A stretch of 64,000 nucleotides of DNA from Siminovitchia terrae (GTDB lineage Bacteria; Bacillota; Bacilli; Bacillales; Bacillaceae_C): contig NZ_QYTW02000004.1 of NCBI RefSeq assembly GCF_003605405.2, positions 124,001 through 188,000 of the forward strand, written 5' to 3'. Under the pieces are notes generated by a model that made no database searches, was not told where the DNA came from, and worked only from the letters and a program-made list of their open reading frames with translations. The translations under genes and the position numbers were made by a program. Shown here piece after piece: positions 9,833 to 19,983 of the stretch (position 1 is its first letter; each line of letters begins with the position of its first letter).

Positions 9833-9879
9833 AATATCTCTCCAATTTTGATAGAATGTCATCCTGCTTTAACGCGTTA

Positions 9880-9912
9880 CCGCACTGGGGGTCCGCACTG
9901 GGGGTCAGACCC
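9880..9912. repeat. Short tandem repeat plus GGGGTCAGACCCC palindrome
   Basis: CCGCACTGGGGGT occurs twice in tandem and runs into a palindrome GGGGTCAGACCCC that supplies the last codons and stop of the downstream MFS gene on the minus strand. A sister palindrome GGGGTCTGACCCC lies inside yslB near 29583. Confidence 0.7.
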
Positions 9913-11263
9913 CTAATTTTTTTCTCCGGCCCGGAAGCCTGATAGAAAGGAAAAGTACTACAGCACAGAAAACAAGGCAGATCATCGCGACGTTATGCAG
10001 GTGCTGGATGTCCAAATGGCGGTTAAAAGCCAAGCCCAGTAAGCTGGATGATAGGATAGATCCCAAATACCTGCTTGTTTGGAATAGTCCCGATGCTGAT
10101 CCTGTATCCTCCGGTCTCACGTGCTCATAAAGGGCTGTCTGCATGGAAATATTGCTGAATCCGTTGCTCATTCCCAAAACTGCCATGATGACCAGTAGCC
10201 AAGAAAGGGATGATGTTTCACGCAAGGTAAGTAGAAGTGCGGTTCCAATAAAAAGAATCGACGAGCCGATAATCAGAGCGGGCTTAGGTCCATGACGGTC
10301 AATCAGCCTTCCTACAAACGGCGATACAATGACACCGAATCCTGCTAGGGCAAGCATAATTAAGCCGGTATTTCCAGGACTGTATTTTTTGACCTGCTGT
10401 AAAAACGTCGGAAAGCCGAAAAAATAACAATAATAGACGAGATTTATAGTGATAAACTGAAGATAAATCAGCGTGACATTTGGATTCCTTTTAAGTCTTT
10501 TGACATCAATAAATGGCTCTGCCTGCCTCTTTTCATAATAATAAAAACTAATGGACGAAACGGCAAAGATTATAAATGCCCACCAATGAATCTGCGTATC
10601 TAATGATAAAAGAAACAGAATTAGGCCGATCACTGCAATGATAAACAGGGTGATGCCAAGGAAGTCGATGCGCGCCAGTTCAAATTTTCCTTGTCCTTTT
10701 TCAGGTAAAATAAAAATGGCCATGAAAAATGAGACAATGATAAAAGGAAAGTTTACAATGAAAATGGAAGGCCAATCCCATGAATCAATCAAGAGCCCGC
10801 CGATGGATGGACCAAAAGCGGCAGAAGTAGAGGCAAAAATTGAAAGCGTTGCCAGAGCTTTCGCCTGTCCTTTTGTAATGCTTGTCCGCACAATGCTCAT
10901 TCCACTTGGAAATAAAGTGGAGCTGCCAATCGCCTGCAGTGCCCGGCAGCCAAGTAAAAAAGGAAAGTTGGGAGAGAACGGTGCCAACATTGAAGCGGTT
11001 GCAACCGTAACAAGTCCAGCAAGAAACATTCTCTTTGGGCCGAACATATCGCTCAATTTTCCCATGACGGGTTGACCAGCGGCACTGGCAAGATAAAATA
11101 CTGAAATCAGCCAGGAAGCATCGGCAAATGTAAGTTCGAAATCCTGCTGCATCCGTGTCAATGCTACAGAAATCATGGATGAATTCAATGGGTTCAATAA
11201 TGTGCCGAGACCAATAGTTAAAACAAGAACCCATGGTTTATGCGTTTTCTTTGTTCCTGTCAT
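9905..11263 (-). CDS. MFS drug-type transporter (DHA family)
   Basis: 452-residue proton-driven permease of the major facilitator superfamily with 12-14 membrane segments. The motif A-like loop GKLSDMFGPKRMF follows the second helix, and motif C-type GPSIGGLLID lies near helix 5, typical of drug/H+ antiporters. A second motif A-like loop, GRLIDRHGPKP, opens the C-terminal half. The substrate cannot be told. The last residues (KKLGV) lie in the GGGGTCAGACCCC palindrome, so the natural end may have been altered. It is not part of the B. subtilis order here. Confidence 0.85.
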   Translation of the reverse strand: MTGTKKTHKPWVLVLTIGLGTLLNPLNSSMISVALTRMQQDFELTFADASWLISVFYLASAAGQPVMGKLSDMFGPKRMFLAGLVTVATASMLAPFSPNFPFLLGCRALQAIGSSTLFPSGMSIVRTSITKGQAKALATLSIFASTSAAFGPSIGGLLIDSWDWPSIFIVNFPFIIVSFFMAIFILPEKGQGKFELARIDFLGITLFIIAVIGLILFLLSLDTQIHWWAFIIFAVSSISFYYYEKRQAEPFIDVKRLKRNPNVTLIYLQFITINLVYYCYFFGFPTFLQQVKKYSPGNTGLIMLALAGFGVIVSPFVGRLIDRHGPKPALIIGSSILFIGTALLLTLRETSSLSWLLVIMAVLGMSNGFSNISMQTALYEHVRPEDTGSASGLFQTSRYLGSILSSSLLGLAFNRHLDIQHLHNVAMICLVFCAVVLFLSIRLPGRRKKLGV

Positions 11264-11410
11264 TACGAATCACCTGACTTTTCTCATCCGCTACGTTAAA
11301 AAACATCCTAACGATTTATTTAAGGATAGTCAATTAATTGGCATTTTTAGCCTTTTTAATTCATTTCATTACTGTTCTTGCTTTTTTCATATATGGGAGG
11401 TCAAAGATTA

Positions 11411-11596
11411 TTAACATCATTTAGCAGAAGTCTCCCACATCTGTAAGTGGTGAGATGAATGCATATTGGTATTCCATTCAGTGGGGTTCAAACCCCGGCT
11501 GAATAAAGTTAAAGCCTCCGGCGAATGCCACAGATTTTCAGAGGAAATTTATCGAGAGGAGCTCGACAAAATCAAATACGCCAAGGCGCATTTGAT
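11411..11596 (+). repeat. 194-bp structured repeat, copy 2 (diverged, 186 bp)
   Basis: The most diverged copy: TTAACATCATTTAGC at the left, one G missing in the GGGGTTCAAACCCC hairpin, and seven bases (TGGGCGC) deleted near the right end. It lies between the MFS gene and the sugar dehydrogenase. The frame across it is broken by the single-base loss while the hairpins remain. Confidence 0.9.
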
Positions 11597-11872
11597 TTTG
11601 TCGGCACTTACTACAGATAAAGATCGTAATCAGTGAGGACCCTTTTTTTGGGGGACATGGAACTAAGCTCATTTGTCTTAAGCTGGTTCAGCAGGAGCCT
11701 GTCCATTTGAAGATTGAAAGAAGGCGCGAATAGGCTTACTGATGGTCACTAGTTGCATTTCAGATGTATATCAATTGTTATTGGATGTCCATCATGTTGG
11801 ATGAGTCATGAAGGACATGGAAAAAGTCGCAGGAAAATATCTAAAGATTGTCCATCGGATGGAGGGGCTATA
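11597..11872 (+). other. Intergenic, no gene recognised
   Basis: About 275 bases between repeat copy 2 and the dehydrogenase start. I see no convincing gene or RNA. It presumably holds the dehydrogenase promoter. Confidence 0.5.
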
Positions 11873-12943
11873 GTGAAAAGATTTCTTCTGATCTCGCTCA
11901 TATTGTTTCTGTCGGCTTGTTCACAATCCAAATCGCACAAGAAACAAATGGATCACAGTGAAGAGGAGAATCAGCCGGCATCCGGAATGACCATCGAGGC
12001 TCGATTTGCTGACCGGCTGCAAACTCCCTGGTCCATTACGAAGAAAAGCTCTACTTTTTTTATAAGTGAACGAAACGGAACAATTGCTGAAGTAGCAGTT
12101 AAGTCCGCTAAGGTAAAACGTGACCAAGTCTTATTGAATAAGCCCTTATACACTGAGGGAGAAGGAGGTCTACTTGGTCTTGAGCTGATACCGGATACGA
12201 ATGTTGAAGCACTGGCTTATCATACCTATCTAGAGGATGGCAAGATTTTGAATCGACTGATACGCTTACAGAAGGATGAGGATCAATGGCTTGAAACGGT
12301 TGCATTATTGGAAGGAATACCGGGTGCCAACATCCATAATGGGGGTAGAATCAAAATAGGTCCGGATCACAAGGTATATGTGACAACTGGAGATGCAGCA
12401 GAGCCTGGGCTTGCCCAGCAACTGGAAAGTCTTGCTGGGAAAATCTTACGGTTGGAATTGGACGGCTCTGTTCCTGAGGACAATCCATTTGCGGGCTCAC
12501 CTATCTATTCATTCGGACACCGTAATCCACAAGGTCTTGCATGGGATGAGTCGGGCCAGTTATATGCAACTGAGCATGGACAAAGTGCCCATGATGAAAT
12601 CAATAGAATTGAATCAGGACAAAATTACGGATGGCCGATTATTCAGGGTGATGAAGAAAGTCATGGAATGGAGCCACCCTTATTTCATACAAAAGGAAAT
12701 ACCTGGGCACCAAGTGGAATAGCTTATCATGATGGTAGCCTCTATATCAGTAATCTCCGTGGAGAGGCTGTAAGACTTTTTGATTTGCAACAAAGGAAGG
12801 CAGAAATTTTTGCAAATGGAAATGGACGAATTCGGGACGTTATCATTGAAAAAGGCACACTTTATTTTATTACGAATAATACAGATGGAAGAGGCAAGCC
12901 TTCAGCAAACGACGACCAATTGATCGGAATGTCTCTGGAATAG
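11873..12943 (+). CDS. PQQ-dependent sugar dehydrogenase-like lipoprotein (GSDH family)
   Basis: 356-residue secreted lipoprotein: signal VKRFLLISLILFLSAC with a lipobox ending in the lipidated Cys, then a low-complexity linker. A six-bladed beta-propeller of the glucose/sorbosone dehydrogenase family follows. Family hallmarks are NGGRIKIGPDHKVYVTTGD, FGHRNPQGLAWDESGQLYATEHGQ, DEINRIESGQNYGWP and WAPSGIAYHDGSLYISNLRG. The GTG at 11873 is used because GGAGGGG lies just upstream and it begins the signal peptide. Such proteins oxidise aldose sugars when PQQ is available. Bacillus usually does not make PQQ, so the real substrate is uncertain. Confidence 0.85.
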   Translation: MKRFLLISLILFLSACSQSKSHKKQMDHSEEENQPASGMTIEARFADRLQTPWSITKKSSTFFISERNGTIAEVAVKSAKVKRDQVLLNKPLYTEGEGGLLGLELIPDTNVEALAYHTYLEDGKILNRLIRLQKDEDQWLETVALLEGIPGANIHNGGRIKIGPDHKVYVTTGDAAEPGLAQQLESLAGKILRLELDGSVPEDNPFAGSPIYSFGHRNPQGLAWDESGQLYATEHGQSAHDEINRIESGQNYGWPIIQGDEESHGMEPPLFHTKGNTWAPSGIAYHDGSLYISNLRGEAVRLFDLQQRKAEIFANGNGRIRDVIIEKGTLYFITNNTDGRGKPSANDDQLIGMSLE

Positions 12944-13122
12944 GACATTTTTCTTATCATGCAGCTGCAAGTCAGGACTGGGGCAATGCCTTTAGTTTGG
13001 AAGCCGGAACAATTGTTGGTATTTCTGCCAGCAGTCGACTCCGGCCTTTCGCTAGTAAAAAATAAGCCCATACAAGCCTGAAGTGAGTGCAGCGACCAAC
13101 CTTCCATCTCGAGCTCGCTTTT

Positions 13123-14055
13123 CTACATCCCCGCCAGCTTTTTGGCTTTTCCCGTATTTGCAAAATGCAGTTTTGTAAACTCGTTCAATGCGTAAATGCC
13201 TTTTTCTTTAATGAGTCTGGCAGCAGCTTGGTCAACTTTGGCGCCTGCTCCTTTTGGAATTGTAAATCCAACTTTTTTGCTTAATCCATCAAAAGCGCGA
13301 ATAAAAGAGTAGCGGGCTAGGATAGATGCTGCAGCTACCGCTAAATGGATACTCTCTGCCTTCGTGCTGAAATAGACCCTCTCATTCTGAATCACTTTTT
13401 GCCCTTTTAAGTGTTTGTAATAGACAGGAGCCTGGGCAAATTGATCAACCAGAATGGCATCCGGCTTTTCAGGTGAAATCTTCTCGAGAAGATAATGATG
13501 TGCTTGGTTGTGCAGGATGGCCGTCATTTTTCCTTGCGTCATGCCTGATCCTTGAAGTTTGTTGTATTTGGGATTATCCAGCTTCAATAGGCTGTATGGT
13601 AAAAAAGCTAGCAAATCTTTGGCAATCTTGATAATTTGGGAGTCTGTCAGATCCTTTGAATCCTTAACACCCAGTTCTTTCACGAGAGGAATCTGGTCGG
13701 CTCTTACATATGCTGCCACAACAATGAGCGGCCCAAAGTAGTCTCCCTTGCCGACTTCGTCGGAGCCTACGATTGACATACTCGAGATATTGGTCGGCAA
13801 CGGATTTCCTGATCCCTTCGGTGAAGAAGAATGTTTTGTCTGATTTGAGTCAGGTTTGCTCCATTGTTTTGCTTCTTCTTCATTTCTGGCTCCCTGAAAC
13901 ATGACTTTCCCTGATTTATAGGCAGTGATGACACAGCCGTTTTTCTTTGCAAAAAAAATACTCCCGGGAGGGGTCTTTTCTGAAAGGTAAGGCTGATAAT
14001 ATTCTTTCATCTTCTTAATTTCTTCCATTGTTGTTTGAATCACTGTATTAGCCAT
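13123..14055 (-). CDS. rnhC: Ribonuclease HIII
   Basis: 310-residue type 2 RNase H that cuts RNA in RNA-DNA hybrids. An N-terminal TBP-like substrate-binding domain (about 1-95, with GSIFFAKKNGCVITAYKSGKVMFQG) is joined by a polar linker to the catalytic domain. That domain opens with GSDEVGKGDYFGPLIV, whose Asp and Glu bind metal; further acidic residues are in KDSKDLTDSQI and AILVDQFAQ. ATG at 14055 follows GGAGG; the longer frame upstream lacks a site. It is divergent from zapA, as in B. subtilis. Confidence 0.95.
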   Translation of the reverse strand: MANTVIQTTMEEIKKMKEYYQPYLSEKTPPGSIFFAKKNGCVITAYKSGKVMFQGARNEEEAKQWSKPDSNQTKHSSSPKGSGNPLPTNISSMSIVGSDEVGKGDYFGPLIVVAAYVRADQIPLVKELGVKDSKDLTDSQIIKIAKDLLAFLPYSLLKLDNPKYNKLQGSGMTQGKMTAILHNQAHHYLLEKISPEKPDAILVDQFAQAPVYYKHLKGQKVIQNERVYFSTKAESIHLAVAAASILARYSFIRAFDGLSKKVGFTIPKGAGAKVDQAAARLIKEKGIYALNEFTKLHFANTGKAKKLAGM

Positions 14056-14212
14056 AAGACGGCATCCTCCTGATCTATACTTCGCTTGTATCATGATAAA
14101 TAATTCCCATCTTTTTTTATTCATGCTATGATATAAGGTAGGATTTTTCACATGAAAAAGTATTTTTAAACACGCACTTTAAAGCTTTATATGAAGAAAT
14201 GGGGGCATAACG

Positions 14213-14473
14213 TTGTCGTCAAGTGAAAAGACCCGCACTCCAGTTACAATCTATGGGCAACATTATATCATTACAGGGGCAGAGACGTCAGCGCATATGA
14301 GACTAGTAGCAAAGCTTGTTGATGAGAAAATGCGGGAAATCCGATCGGTAAACCCCAGTCTTGATACTAGCAAGCTGGCCGTTCTAACGGCTGTTAATGC
14401 TGTCCATGAGCAAATTAAACTTCAAGAGCGCCTGGAGCATCTGGAACAAGAGCTTTCGCGTTTAAAGGAATGA
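14213..14473 (+). CDS. zapA: Cell division protein ZapA
   Basis: 86-residue ZapA, which binds and bundles FtsZ at midcell. The globular N-terminal part (VTIYGQHYIITGAETSAHMRLVAKLVDEKM) is followed by a C-terminal coiled coil (EQIKLQERLEHLEQELSRLKE). The start is TTG at 14213. It overlaps nothing and is 7 bases from yshB, forming the zapA-yshB unit that lies next to rnhC in B. subtilis. Confidence 0.95.
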   Translation: MSSSEKTRTPVTIYGQHYIITGAETSAHMRLVAKLVDEKMREIRSVNPSLDTSKLAVLTAVNAVHEQIKLQERLEHLEQELSRLKE

Positions 14474-14480
14474 AATATGT

Positions 14481-15023
14481 ATGTTAAGTTTATCTTTATT
14501 GATCATCTTGATCATTGGTTTTTTTGTCGGCCTTAGAAGGGGATTTATTCTTCAACTGATTCATATGATCGGTTTCGTTGTTTCTTTTATCTTAGCCTAT
14601 ATTTTTTATGATGATCTGGCTCCCAAACTCCGTCTTTGGATTCCATATCCGGACTTTGATCCGGGAAAGACATTGCAAATGGTCTTTGATGGGGTTGGGA
14701 TGGATGAGGCCTTTTATCGTGCTATTGCATTTGTCATTATCTTTTTTGCTGTCCGGATCGTTCTCGGTATCATCGGGTCAGCACTTGATTTTGTTGCGAG
14801 CCTTCCAATCTTAAAAACACTGAATGTCTGGGCCGGCGGCATTCTTGGATTTTTGGAAGTTTATTTAATGATTTTTATATTGCTGTATATCGCGGCATTA
14901 CTTCCGATTCCGGCAATCCAGGAGGCCATTAATGGTTCATTCCTTGCCAAAGGGATGATTCATTATACACCTTTTTTATCTGCTGAATTGAAAAAATGGT
15001 GGATTGACTATATTCAAAGTTGA
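14481..15023 (+). CDS. yshB: CvpA family membrane protein YshB
   Basis: 180-residue protein of the CvpA family with four predicted membrane segments (LSLSLLIILIIGFFVGLRRG, IGFVVSFILAYIF, AFVIIFFAVRIVLGII, YLMIFILLYIAALLPI). The first-helix signature GFFVGLRRGFILQL is conserved. The family is linked to colicin V production in E. coli, but its role in Bacillus is unknown. It is translated with zapA and ends at a strong terminator. Confidence 0.9.
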   Translation: MLSLSLLIILIIGFFVGLRRGFILQLIHMIGFVVSFILAYIFYDDLAPKLRLWIPYPDFDPGKTLQMVFDGVGMDEAFYRAIAFVIIFFAVRIVLGIIGSALDFVASLPILKTLNVWAGGILGFLEVYLMIFILLYIAALLPIPAIQEAINGSFLAKGMIHYTPFLSAELKKWWIDYIQS

Positions 15024-15052
15024 CTTCTCTTTGCGAAGAGAAGTTTTTCTTT
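15021..15052 (+). terminator. Terminator of zapA-yshB
   Basis: A perfect 9-base stem ACTTCTCTT / AAGAGAAGT with a TGCG loop is followed by a T run. Confidence 0.85.
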
Positions 15053-15098
15053 TAGCATTCTTATTTGTTAAAATGAGAGGCAGGAGAATGGAGAACGG

Positions 15099-16832
15099 TT
15101 GGTGACAGAAATGGGAGTAAATAAAAAAGATGTCATTCGTTTATTGGAACAAATTGCGGTTTATATGGAGCTCAAAGGGGAAAATCCATTCAAGACGGCC
15201 GCATTCAGAAAAGCGGCTGCTGCAATGGAAGCGGATGACAGGAGCTTATCCGAAATCGAGGACTTTACAAAAATTCCATCTATCGGAAAGGGAACGGCTG
15301 CAGTCATTGAGGAATTTATAGAAGACGGCGTGTCTTCTGTCCTTCAGGAACTCCAGGAAACGGTGCCTAAAGGATTAATTCCTCTTTTGCAAATTCCCGG
15401 GCTTGGTGGCAAGAGTATTGCAAGATTATATAAAGAACTTGAAGTTGTTGATGTGGTATCACTAAAAGAAGCTTGCGAAACAGGTAAGCTTAGAACAATC
15501 AAGGGTTTTGGCAAAAAAACGGAAGAGAATATCAAAGAGGCATTGGCATCAATGGGCAAGCAGCCAGATCGATTGCCTATTTCCTATATGATTCCGATGG
15601 CGGAGTCGATTGAAGCTTCTTTGAAAGAGATAAAGGAAATCTCAAGCTTTTCAAGAGCTGGAAGCCTTAGGCGGGTAAGGGAAACGATTAAGGATCTTGA
15701 TTTTATCATTGCAACAGAACATCCGCAGACTGTCAAAGAAAAGTTGCTTGAACTTGAAGGAGCTGGAGAAGCGACTGCAAGCGGGAATACTAAAGTGACC
15801 CTCTTGATGGAAGGCGGGCAGTATCGAATTTCCGTCGATTTTCGTATCGTCGCTCCCTATGAATTTGCAACGGCTCTGCATCATTTTACTGGTTCGGCTG
15901 AACATAATGTCCGCATGCGCCAGCTTGCAAAAGCAAGAGGGGAAAAAATCAGTGAATATGGCGTTGAGAATACTGAAACAGGTGAAGTCAAAACCTTCCA
16001 ATCCGAAAGCGACTTTTTCCATCACTTTGATTTACCGTTTATTCCACCGGAAATTAGGGAGGACGGCAAAGAGGTGGAGGAATATGATGGCAACAGGAAG
16101 TTAATCCATATTGATGATATAAAAGGCGATCTTCACATGCATACAACCTGGTCAGACGGTGCTTTTTCCTTAGAGGAAATGGTGGAAGCTTGTCGGAAAA
16201 AAGACTATCAATATGTGGCGATAACGGACCATTCCCAATTTTTAAGAGTGGCCAACGGCTTGACTGTAGACCGTATCAAAAGACAGAATGAGGAAATTAA
16301 AGAGTTAAATGAGAAGTATGATGATATTTTAATTTTATCGGGCATTGAAATGGATATTTTGCCAGACGGAAGCCTTGATTATGACGATGAACTGCTGGGG
16401 GAACTTGATATTGTCATTGCATCCATTCATTCAAGTTTTTCCCAGTCGCGGGAAAAGATTATGGAGCGATTGAGAAATGCTTTGGAAAATCCCCATGTGG
16501 ACATTATCGCTCATCCGACTGGCAGGCTGATAGGCAGGCGTGAGGGTTATGATGTAGATGTTAAAAGGTTGATTGAGCTGGCCAATGAAACGGATACAGC
16601 ATTGGAGCTGAACGCTAATCCCGCCAGACTGGATTTAGCCGCGGAACATTTACGACATGCCCAGGAACAAGATGTGAAGCTGGTAATCAATACGGATGCG
16701 CATAATATCAGAAACCTAGACTTCATGGAACTCGGGATAGCATTTGCAAGAAGGGGATGGGTACAGAGCTCATCTGTTATGAATACATGGGAACCGGATG
16801 AATTAGTCAAGTTTTTACAACGGAATGATTAG
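15099..16832 (+). CDS. polX: DNA polymerase/3'-5' exonuclease PolX
   Basis: 577-residue family X polymerase for gap filling in base excision repair. Order: helix-hairpin-helix 8-kDa domain ([31 protein letters not shown]), polymerase palm with the metal Asp pair in [10 protein letters not shown], and a C-terminal PHP exonuclease domain beginning [15 protein letters not shown] (about residue 345) with further ligands in ITDHSQF, GIEMDI and NTDAHNI. GTG at 15099 has GGAG 8 bases upstream; ATG four codons later is an alternative. It precedes mutS2 as in B. subtilis. Confidence 0.95.
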   Translation: MVTEMGVNKKDVIRLLEQIAVYMELKGENPFKTAAFRKAAAAMEADDRSLSEIEDFTKIPSIGKGTAAVIEEFIEDGVSSVLQELQETVPKGLIPLLQIPGLGGKSIARLYKELEVVDVVSLKEACETGKLRTIKGFGKKTEENIKEALASMGKQPDRLPISYMIPMAESIEASLKEIKEISSFSRAGSLRRVRETIKDLDFIIATEHPQTVKEKLLELEGAGEATASGNTKVTLLMEGGQYRISVDFRIVAPYEFATALHHFTGSAEHNVRMRQLAKARGEKISEYGVENTETGEVKTFQSESDFFHHFDLPFIPPEIREDGKEVEEYDGNRKLIHIDDIKGDLHMHTTWSDGAFSLEEMVEACRKKDYQYVAITDHSQFLRVANGLTVDRIKRQNEEIKELNEKYDDILILSGIEMDILPDGSLDYDDELLGELDIVIASIHSSFSQSREKIMERLRNALENPHVDIIAHPTGRLIGRREGYDVDVKRLIELANETDTALELNANPARLDLAAEHLRHAQEQDVKLVINTDAHNIRNLDFMELGIAFARRGWVQSSSVMNTWEPDELVKFLQRND

Positions 16833-16864
16833 GTTTTTGGGAAAGGGGACTTAAAACAAAGTTC

Positions 16865-19225
16865 ATGAATGAAAAAATATTAAAGACGCTTGAATTTAAT
16901 AAAATTCTTCTGCAATTGGAGGAATTCGCGGCCTCTGAGTTGGGAGTGGAAAGAATCAGAAAGCTGAAGCCGTCCACATCTTTTGAGGAGGTTGTATTGC
17001 TTCAAGAAGAGACGGACGAAGCAGCTCATGTACTTAGGCTAAAGGGACATGCCCCTTTAAATGGGATCTTTAATATCACCCCGCATATTAAGCGTACGCA
17101 AATCGGCGGGGTGCTGAATCCTATTGAGCTTGTACAAATCGGAAGCACGATCCATGCTGGCCGTTCAATGAAGCGTTTTATAGAGGAACTAATCGAAGAT
17201 AACGGATTGGACATTCCAATTTTATCAGGAAAAGCCGATCAAATTGCTGTAATGACACCATTGGAGCATGAGATTAAGAACGCCATTGATGAAGGCGGTG
17301 AAGTGCTAGATTCTGCAAGCCCGGAATTAAGGAGCATCAGGCTTAAAAAAAGAAGGGATGAAAACAGGATAAGGGAGAAGCTTGAGAGCCTTATCCGTGG
17401 AAGAAATGCACAGAAGATGCTTTCCGACGCTATTATCACAATTCGGAATGAGCGCTTCGTCATTCCGGTTAAACAGGAATATCGCTCTAACTACCCTGGG
17501 ATCGTACACGACCAGTCATCTTCAGGGCAGACCTTGTTCATTGAACCACAGGCAGTCGTTGATCTGAACAATGGTCTTCGTGAATTGCATGTGAAAGAAA
17601 ACCGTGAAGTCGAGCGGATTCTCATCGAATTGTCCGGGAAAGTGGCTGAAGCAGCGGATGATCTGTTTGTCCTTGTAAAAGTCATGGAGTCCCTTGATTT
17701 TATTTTTGCAAAGGCCCGTTTTGGAAAAGCGATGAAGGGAACAAGACCTGGTGTCAATAAAGAAGGTCGCATTCAATTGTTTAAAGCCAGGCATCCGTTG
17801 ATTCCTCCAGAAGAGGTTGTGGCAAATGATGTTACCCTTGGGATAGATTTTTCCACGATCGTCATTACCGGACCGAATACTGGGGGAAAGACCATTACTT
17901 TGAAAACGGTCGGGCTTCTTACACTGATGGCGCAATCAGGCCTGCTTATTCCAGCATCAGAAGAATCGGAGCTGGCGGTTTTCAAGGAAGTATTTGCAGA
18001 TATCGGCGATGAACAGTCAATCGAGCAGAGTTTGAGTACCTTTTCTTCACATATGGTCAATATCGTAGAGATATTGAAACATGTAAATGATGAAAGCTTG
18101 GTTCTTTTTGATGAGCTTGGTGCTGGGACGGATCCTCAGGAAGGTTCGGCGCTGGCAATCTCTATATTAGATGATGTATATAGTCGGGGAGCTCGCGTGA
18201 TCGCTACAACACATTATCCAGAATTGAAAGCATATGCGTATAATCGTGAAGGAGTTATCAATGCGAGTGTGGAATTTGATGTTGAGACTCTAAAGCCGAC
18301 ATACAGACTTCTGATTGGTGTGCCTGGACGAAGCAATGCATTTGAAATTTCCAAGCGGCTTGGATTATCCGAAGACATCATTACACATGCAAAATCGTTC
18401 ATAGATACGGAAAGCAATGAAGTGGAAAACATGATTGCGTCTTTAGAGAAGAGCCGAAAAGAGGCTGAGAGTGATTATGAAGAGGCTCATTTTTATTTGA
18501 AAAATGCTGAAAATCTTCATCGGGATCTTCAGAAGCAGATGGTTGAGTTTTATGAGCGGGAAAAAGAAATGTATGCAAGTGCTGAGCAAAAAGCAGTCGA
18601 GATTGTGGAGAAAGCTAGGACCGAAGCTGAAGATGTCATAAGTTCATTGCGGAAAATGAGAATGGAAGGCAATGCACAAGTAAAAGAGCATGAATTGATA
18701 GAGGCTCGTAGAAGGCTCGATACCGCTGTTCCTGAATTGGATAAAGGAGTTGGCCGTGCTAAAAATTCCAAGCAAAAGCGCAAGCTGCAGCCGGGTGATG
18801 AGGTCATGATTACCACATTCGGCCAAAAAGGTACTTTGCTGGAAAAAATGGGCGAGAACGAATGGCAGGTACAGGCGGGTGTTCTAAAAATGAAAGTGGC
18901 CGAAAAGGATATGGAATTTATCAAATCTGAACCAAAACCTGAGCCAAAGCCTCTTGCCACCGTTAAAGGAAGGGATTATCATGTCGGGCTCGAACTCGAC
19001 ATACGCGGTGAGCGGTATGAAGATGCCCTGCGTGAAGTGGAAAAATATATTGACGATGCTCTTCTTGCCAACTATCCGCGTGTATCTATCATCCATGGGA
19101 AAGGAACAGGTGCACTTCGGTCGGGAGTTACGGAATATTTGAAACATCATCGAGCAGTTAAACGTATAAGACTTGGAGAAGCAGGGGAAGGCGGGAGTGG
19201 CGTCACAGTTGTCGAATTTAAGTAG
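16865..19225 (+). CDS. mutS2: MutS2, ribosome-rescue/recombination ATPase
   Basis: 786-residue MutS2. It has a helical lever/clamp region, an ABC ATPase with Walker A GPNTGGKT, signature-like FSTFSSHM and Walker [19 protein letters not shown] long coiled coil (about 515-630) is followed by a KOW-like segment ([16 protein letters not shown]) and a C-terminal Smr nuclease domain with [11 protein letters not shown] and HGKGTGALR. MutS2 lacks the mismatch-reading domain of MutS. Recent work on B. subtilis links it to splitting collided ribosomes, older work to limiting recombination. Confidence 0.96.
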   Translation: MNEKILKTLEFNKILLQLEEFAASELGVERIRKLKPSTSFEEVVLLQEETDEAAHVLRLKGHAPLNGIFNITPHIKRTQIGGVLNPIELVQIGSTIHAGRSMKRFIEELIEDNGLDIPILSGKADQIAVMTPLEHEIKNAIDEGGEVLDSASPELRSIRLKKRRDENRIREKLESLIRGRNAQKMLSDAIITIRNERFVIPVKQEYRSNYPGIVHDQSSSGQTLFIEPQAVVDLNNGLRELHVKENREVERILIELSGKVAEAADDLFVLVKVMESLDFIFAKARFGKAMKGTRPGVNKEGRIQLFKARHPLIPPEEVVANDVTLGIDFSTIVITGPNTGGKTITLKTVGLLTLMAQSGLLIPASEESELAVFKEVFADIGDEQSIEQSLSTFSSHMVNIVEILKHVNDESLVLFDELGAGTDPQEGSALAISILDDVYSRGARVIATTHYPELKAYAYNREGVINASVEFDVETLKPTYRLLIGVPGRSNAFEISKRLGLSEDIITHAKSFIDTESNEVENMIASLEKSRKEAESDYEEAHFYLKNAENLHRDLQKQMVEFYEREKEMYASAEQKAVEIVEKARTEAEDVISSLRKMRMEGNAQVKEHELIEARRRLDTAVPELDKGVGRAKNSKQKRKLQPGDEVMITTFGQKGTLLEKMGENEWQVQAGVLKMKVAEKDMEFIKSEPKPEPKPLATVKGRDYHVGLELDIRGERYEDALREVEKYIDDALLANYPRVSIIHGKGTGALRSGVTEYLKHHRAVKRIRLGEAGEGGSGVTVVEFK

Positions 19226-19263
19226 CTCCAGCTGAACCCCTGTTAAAAAGGGGAATGATTTGA

Positions 19264-19671
19264 ATGGACTCTTTTTGGGAAAATTCATTTGTACAAACGG
19301 CGGGCTATTACAGTGTTACAGTCCTTTGCATGGTTCTCTTCCTGTTTATATTTGAAATAGTGACCAAATATAAGAACTGGGAAGAAATAAAAAAAGGAAA
19401 TGTAGCGGTTGCAATGGCTACCGGAGGAAAGATTTTTGGGATTGCCAATATTTTCAGGCATTCTATTTTACACCATGATTCTTTATTCATAATGATTGGG
19501 TGGGGAATGTACGGTTTTTTCCTCTTGTTGACTGGATACTTTATCTTTGAATTTTTGACGCCAAAGTTTAGAATTGATGAAGAGATAGAAAAAGACAACC
19601 GCGCTGTTGGCTTTTTGGCAATGGTCATTTCCGTCGGATTGTCATATGTCATCGGTGCTGGCATTCATTAA
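19264..19671 (+). CDS. yshE: DUF350 family membrane protein YshE
   Basis: 135-residue protein with four membrane segments and the DUF350 hallmark GNVAVAMATGGKIFGIANIFRHSI in its first half. A related repeat, DNRAVGFLAMVISVGLSYVIGAGIH, occurs in the second half. The family often accompanies genes for envelope or glutathionylspermidine-like functions, but nothing is established. It lies 38 bases after mutS2 and is likely co-transcribed with it and the 26-residue gene that follows. Confidence 0.88.
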   Translation: MDSFWENSFVQTAGYYSVTVLCMVLFLFIFEIVTKYKNWEEIKKGNVAVAMATGGKIFGIANIFRHSILHHDSLFIMIGWGMYGFFLLLTGYFIFEFLTPKFRIDEEIEKDNRAVGFLAMVISVGLSYVIGAGIH

Positions 19672-19681
19672 GGAGGAAACC

Positions 19682-19762
19682 GTGGAAAAACTGGCAAAAG
19701 TGCTGTTTGTAGTTTGCAGCATCTTTATCATAGTTGGGATTATATACTTAGTACGAGTATAA
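19682..19762 (+). CDS. 26-residue single-span membrane peptide
   Basis: GTG at 19682 has an excellent AAGGAGGAAACC site and opens a 26-codon frame, MEKLAKVLFVVCSIFIIVGIIYLVRV. It has one hydrophobic helix with a charged N-terminus and a basic end. It starts 10 bases after yshE and stops right before the operon terminator, so it is positioned to be translated. I know no family for it. Confidence 0.6.
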   Translation: MEKLAKVLFVVCSIFIIVGIIYLVRV

Positions 19763-19792
19763 AGCCGTCTGTAAATTACAGGCGGTTTTTCA
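19762..19792 (+). terminator. Terminator of the mutS2-yshE unit
   Basis: GCCGTCTGT pairs with ACAGGCGGT (one G-T pair), followed by five T. Confidence 0.85.
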
Positions 19793-19983
19793 TTTGTAAC
19801 AAAGCAGCCTTTGACGCCAAAAAGCGAGGGCGGAAAAGCTCATTCCTCAAAATTCATCTTGCACCTTTCTTATATTGTTCCGATAATTTAGTCAATTGGT
19901 TGTACTATCGCCTATCGTTGTAATATAATATTTATAAGTTGAAATTTTCTTACTGTTCATTAGAAAAGGAGGAATGTAAATTT

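Noticed and set aside
12862-13107. Minus-strand frame beside the sugar dehydrogenase
   Set aside because: It overlaps the 3' end of the dehydrogenase gene, has no ribosome binding site and no family pattern.
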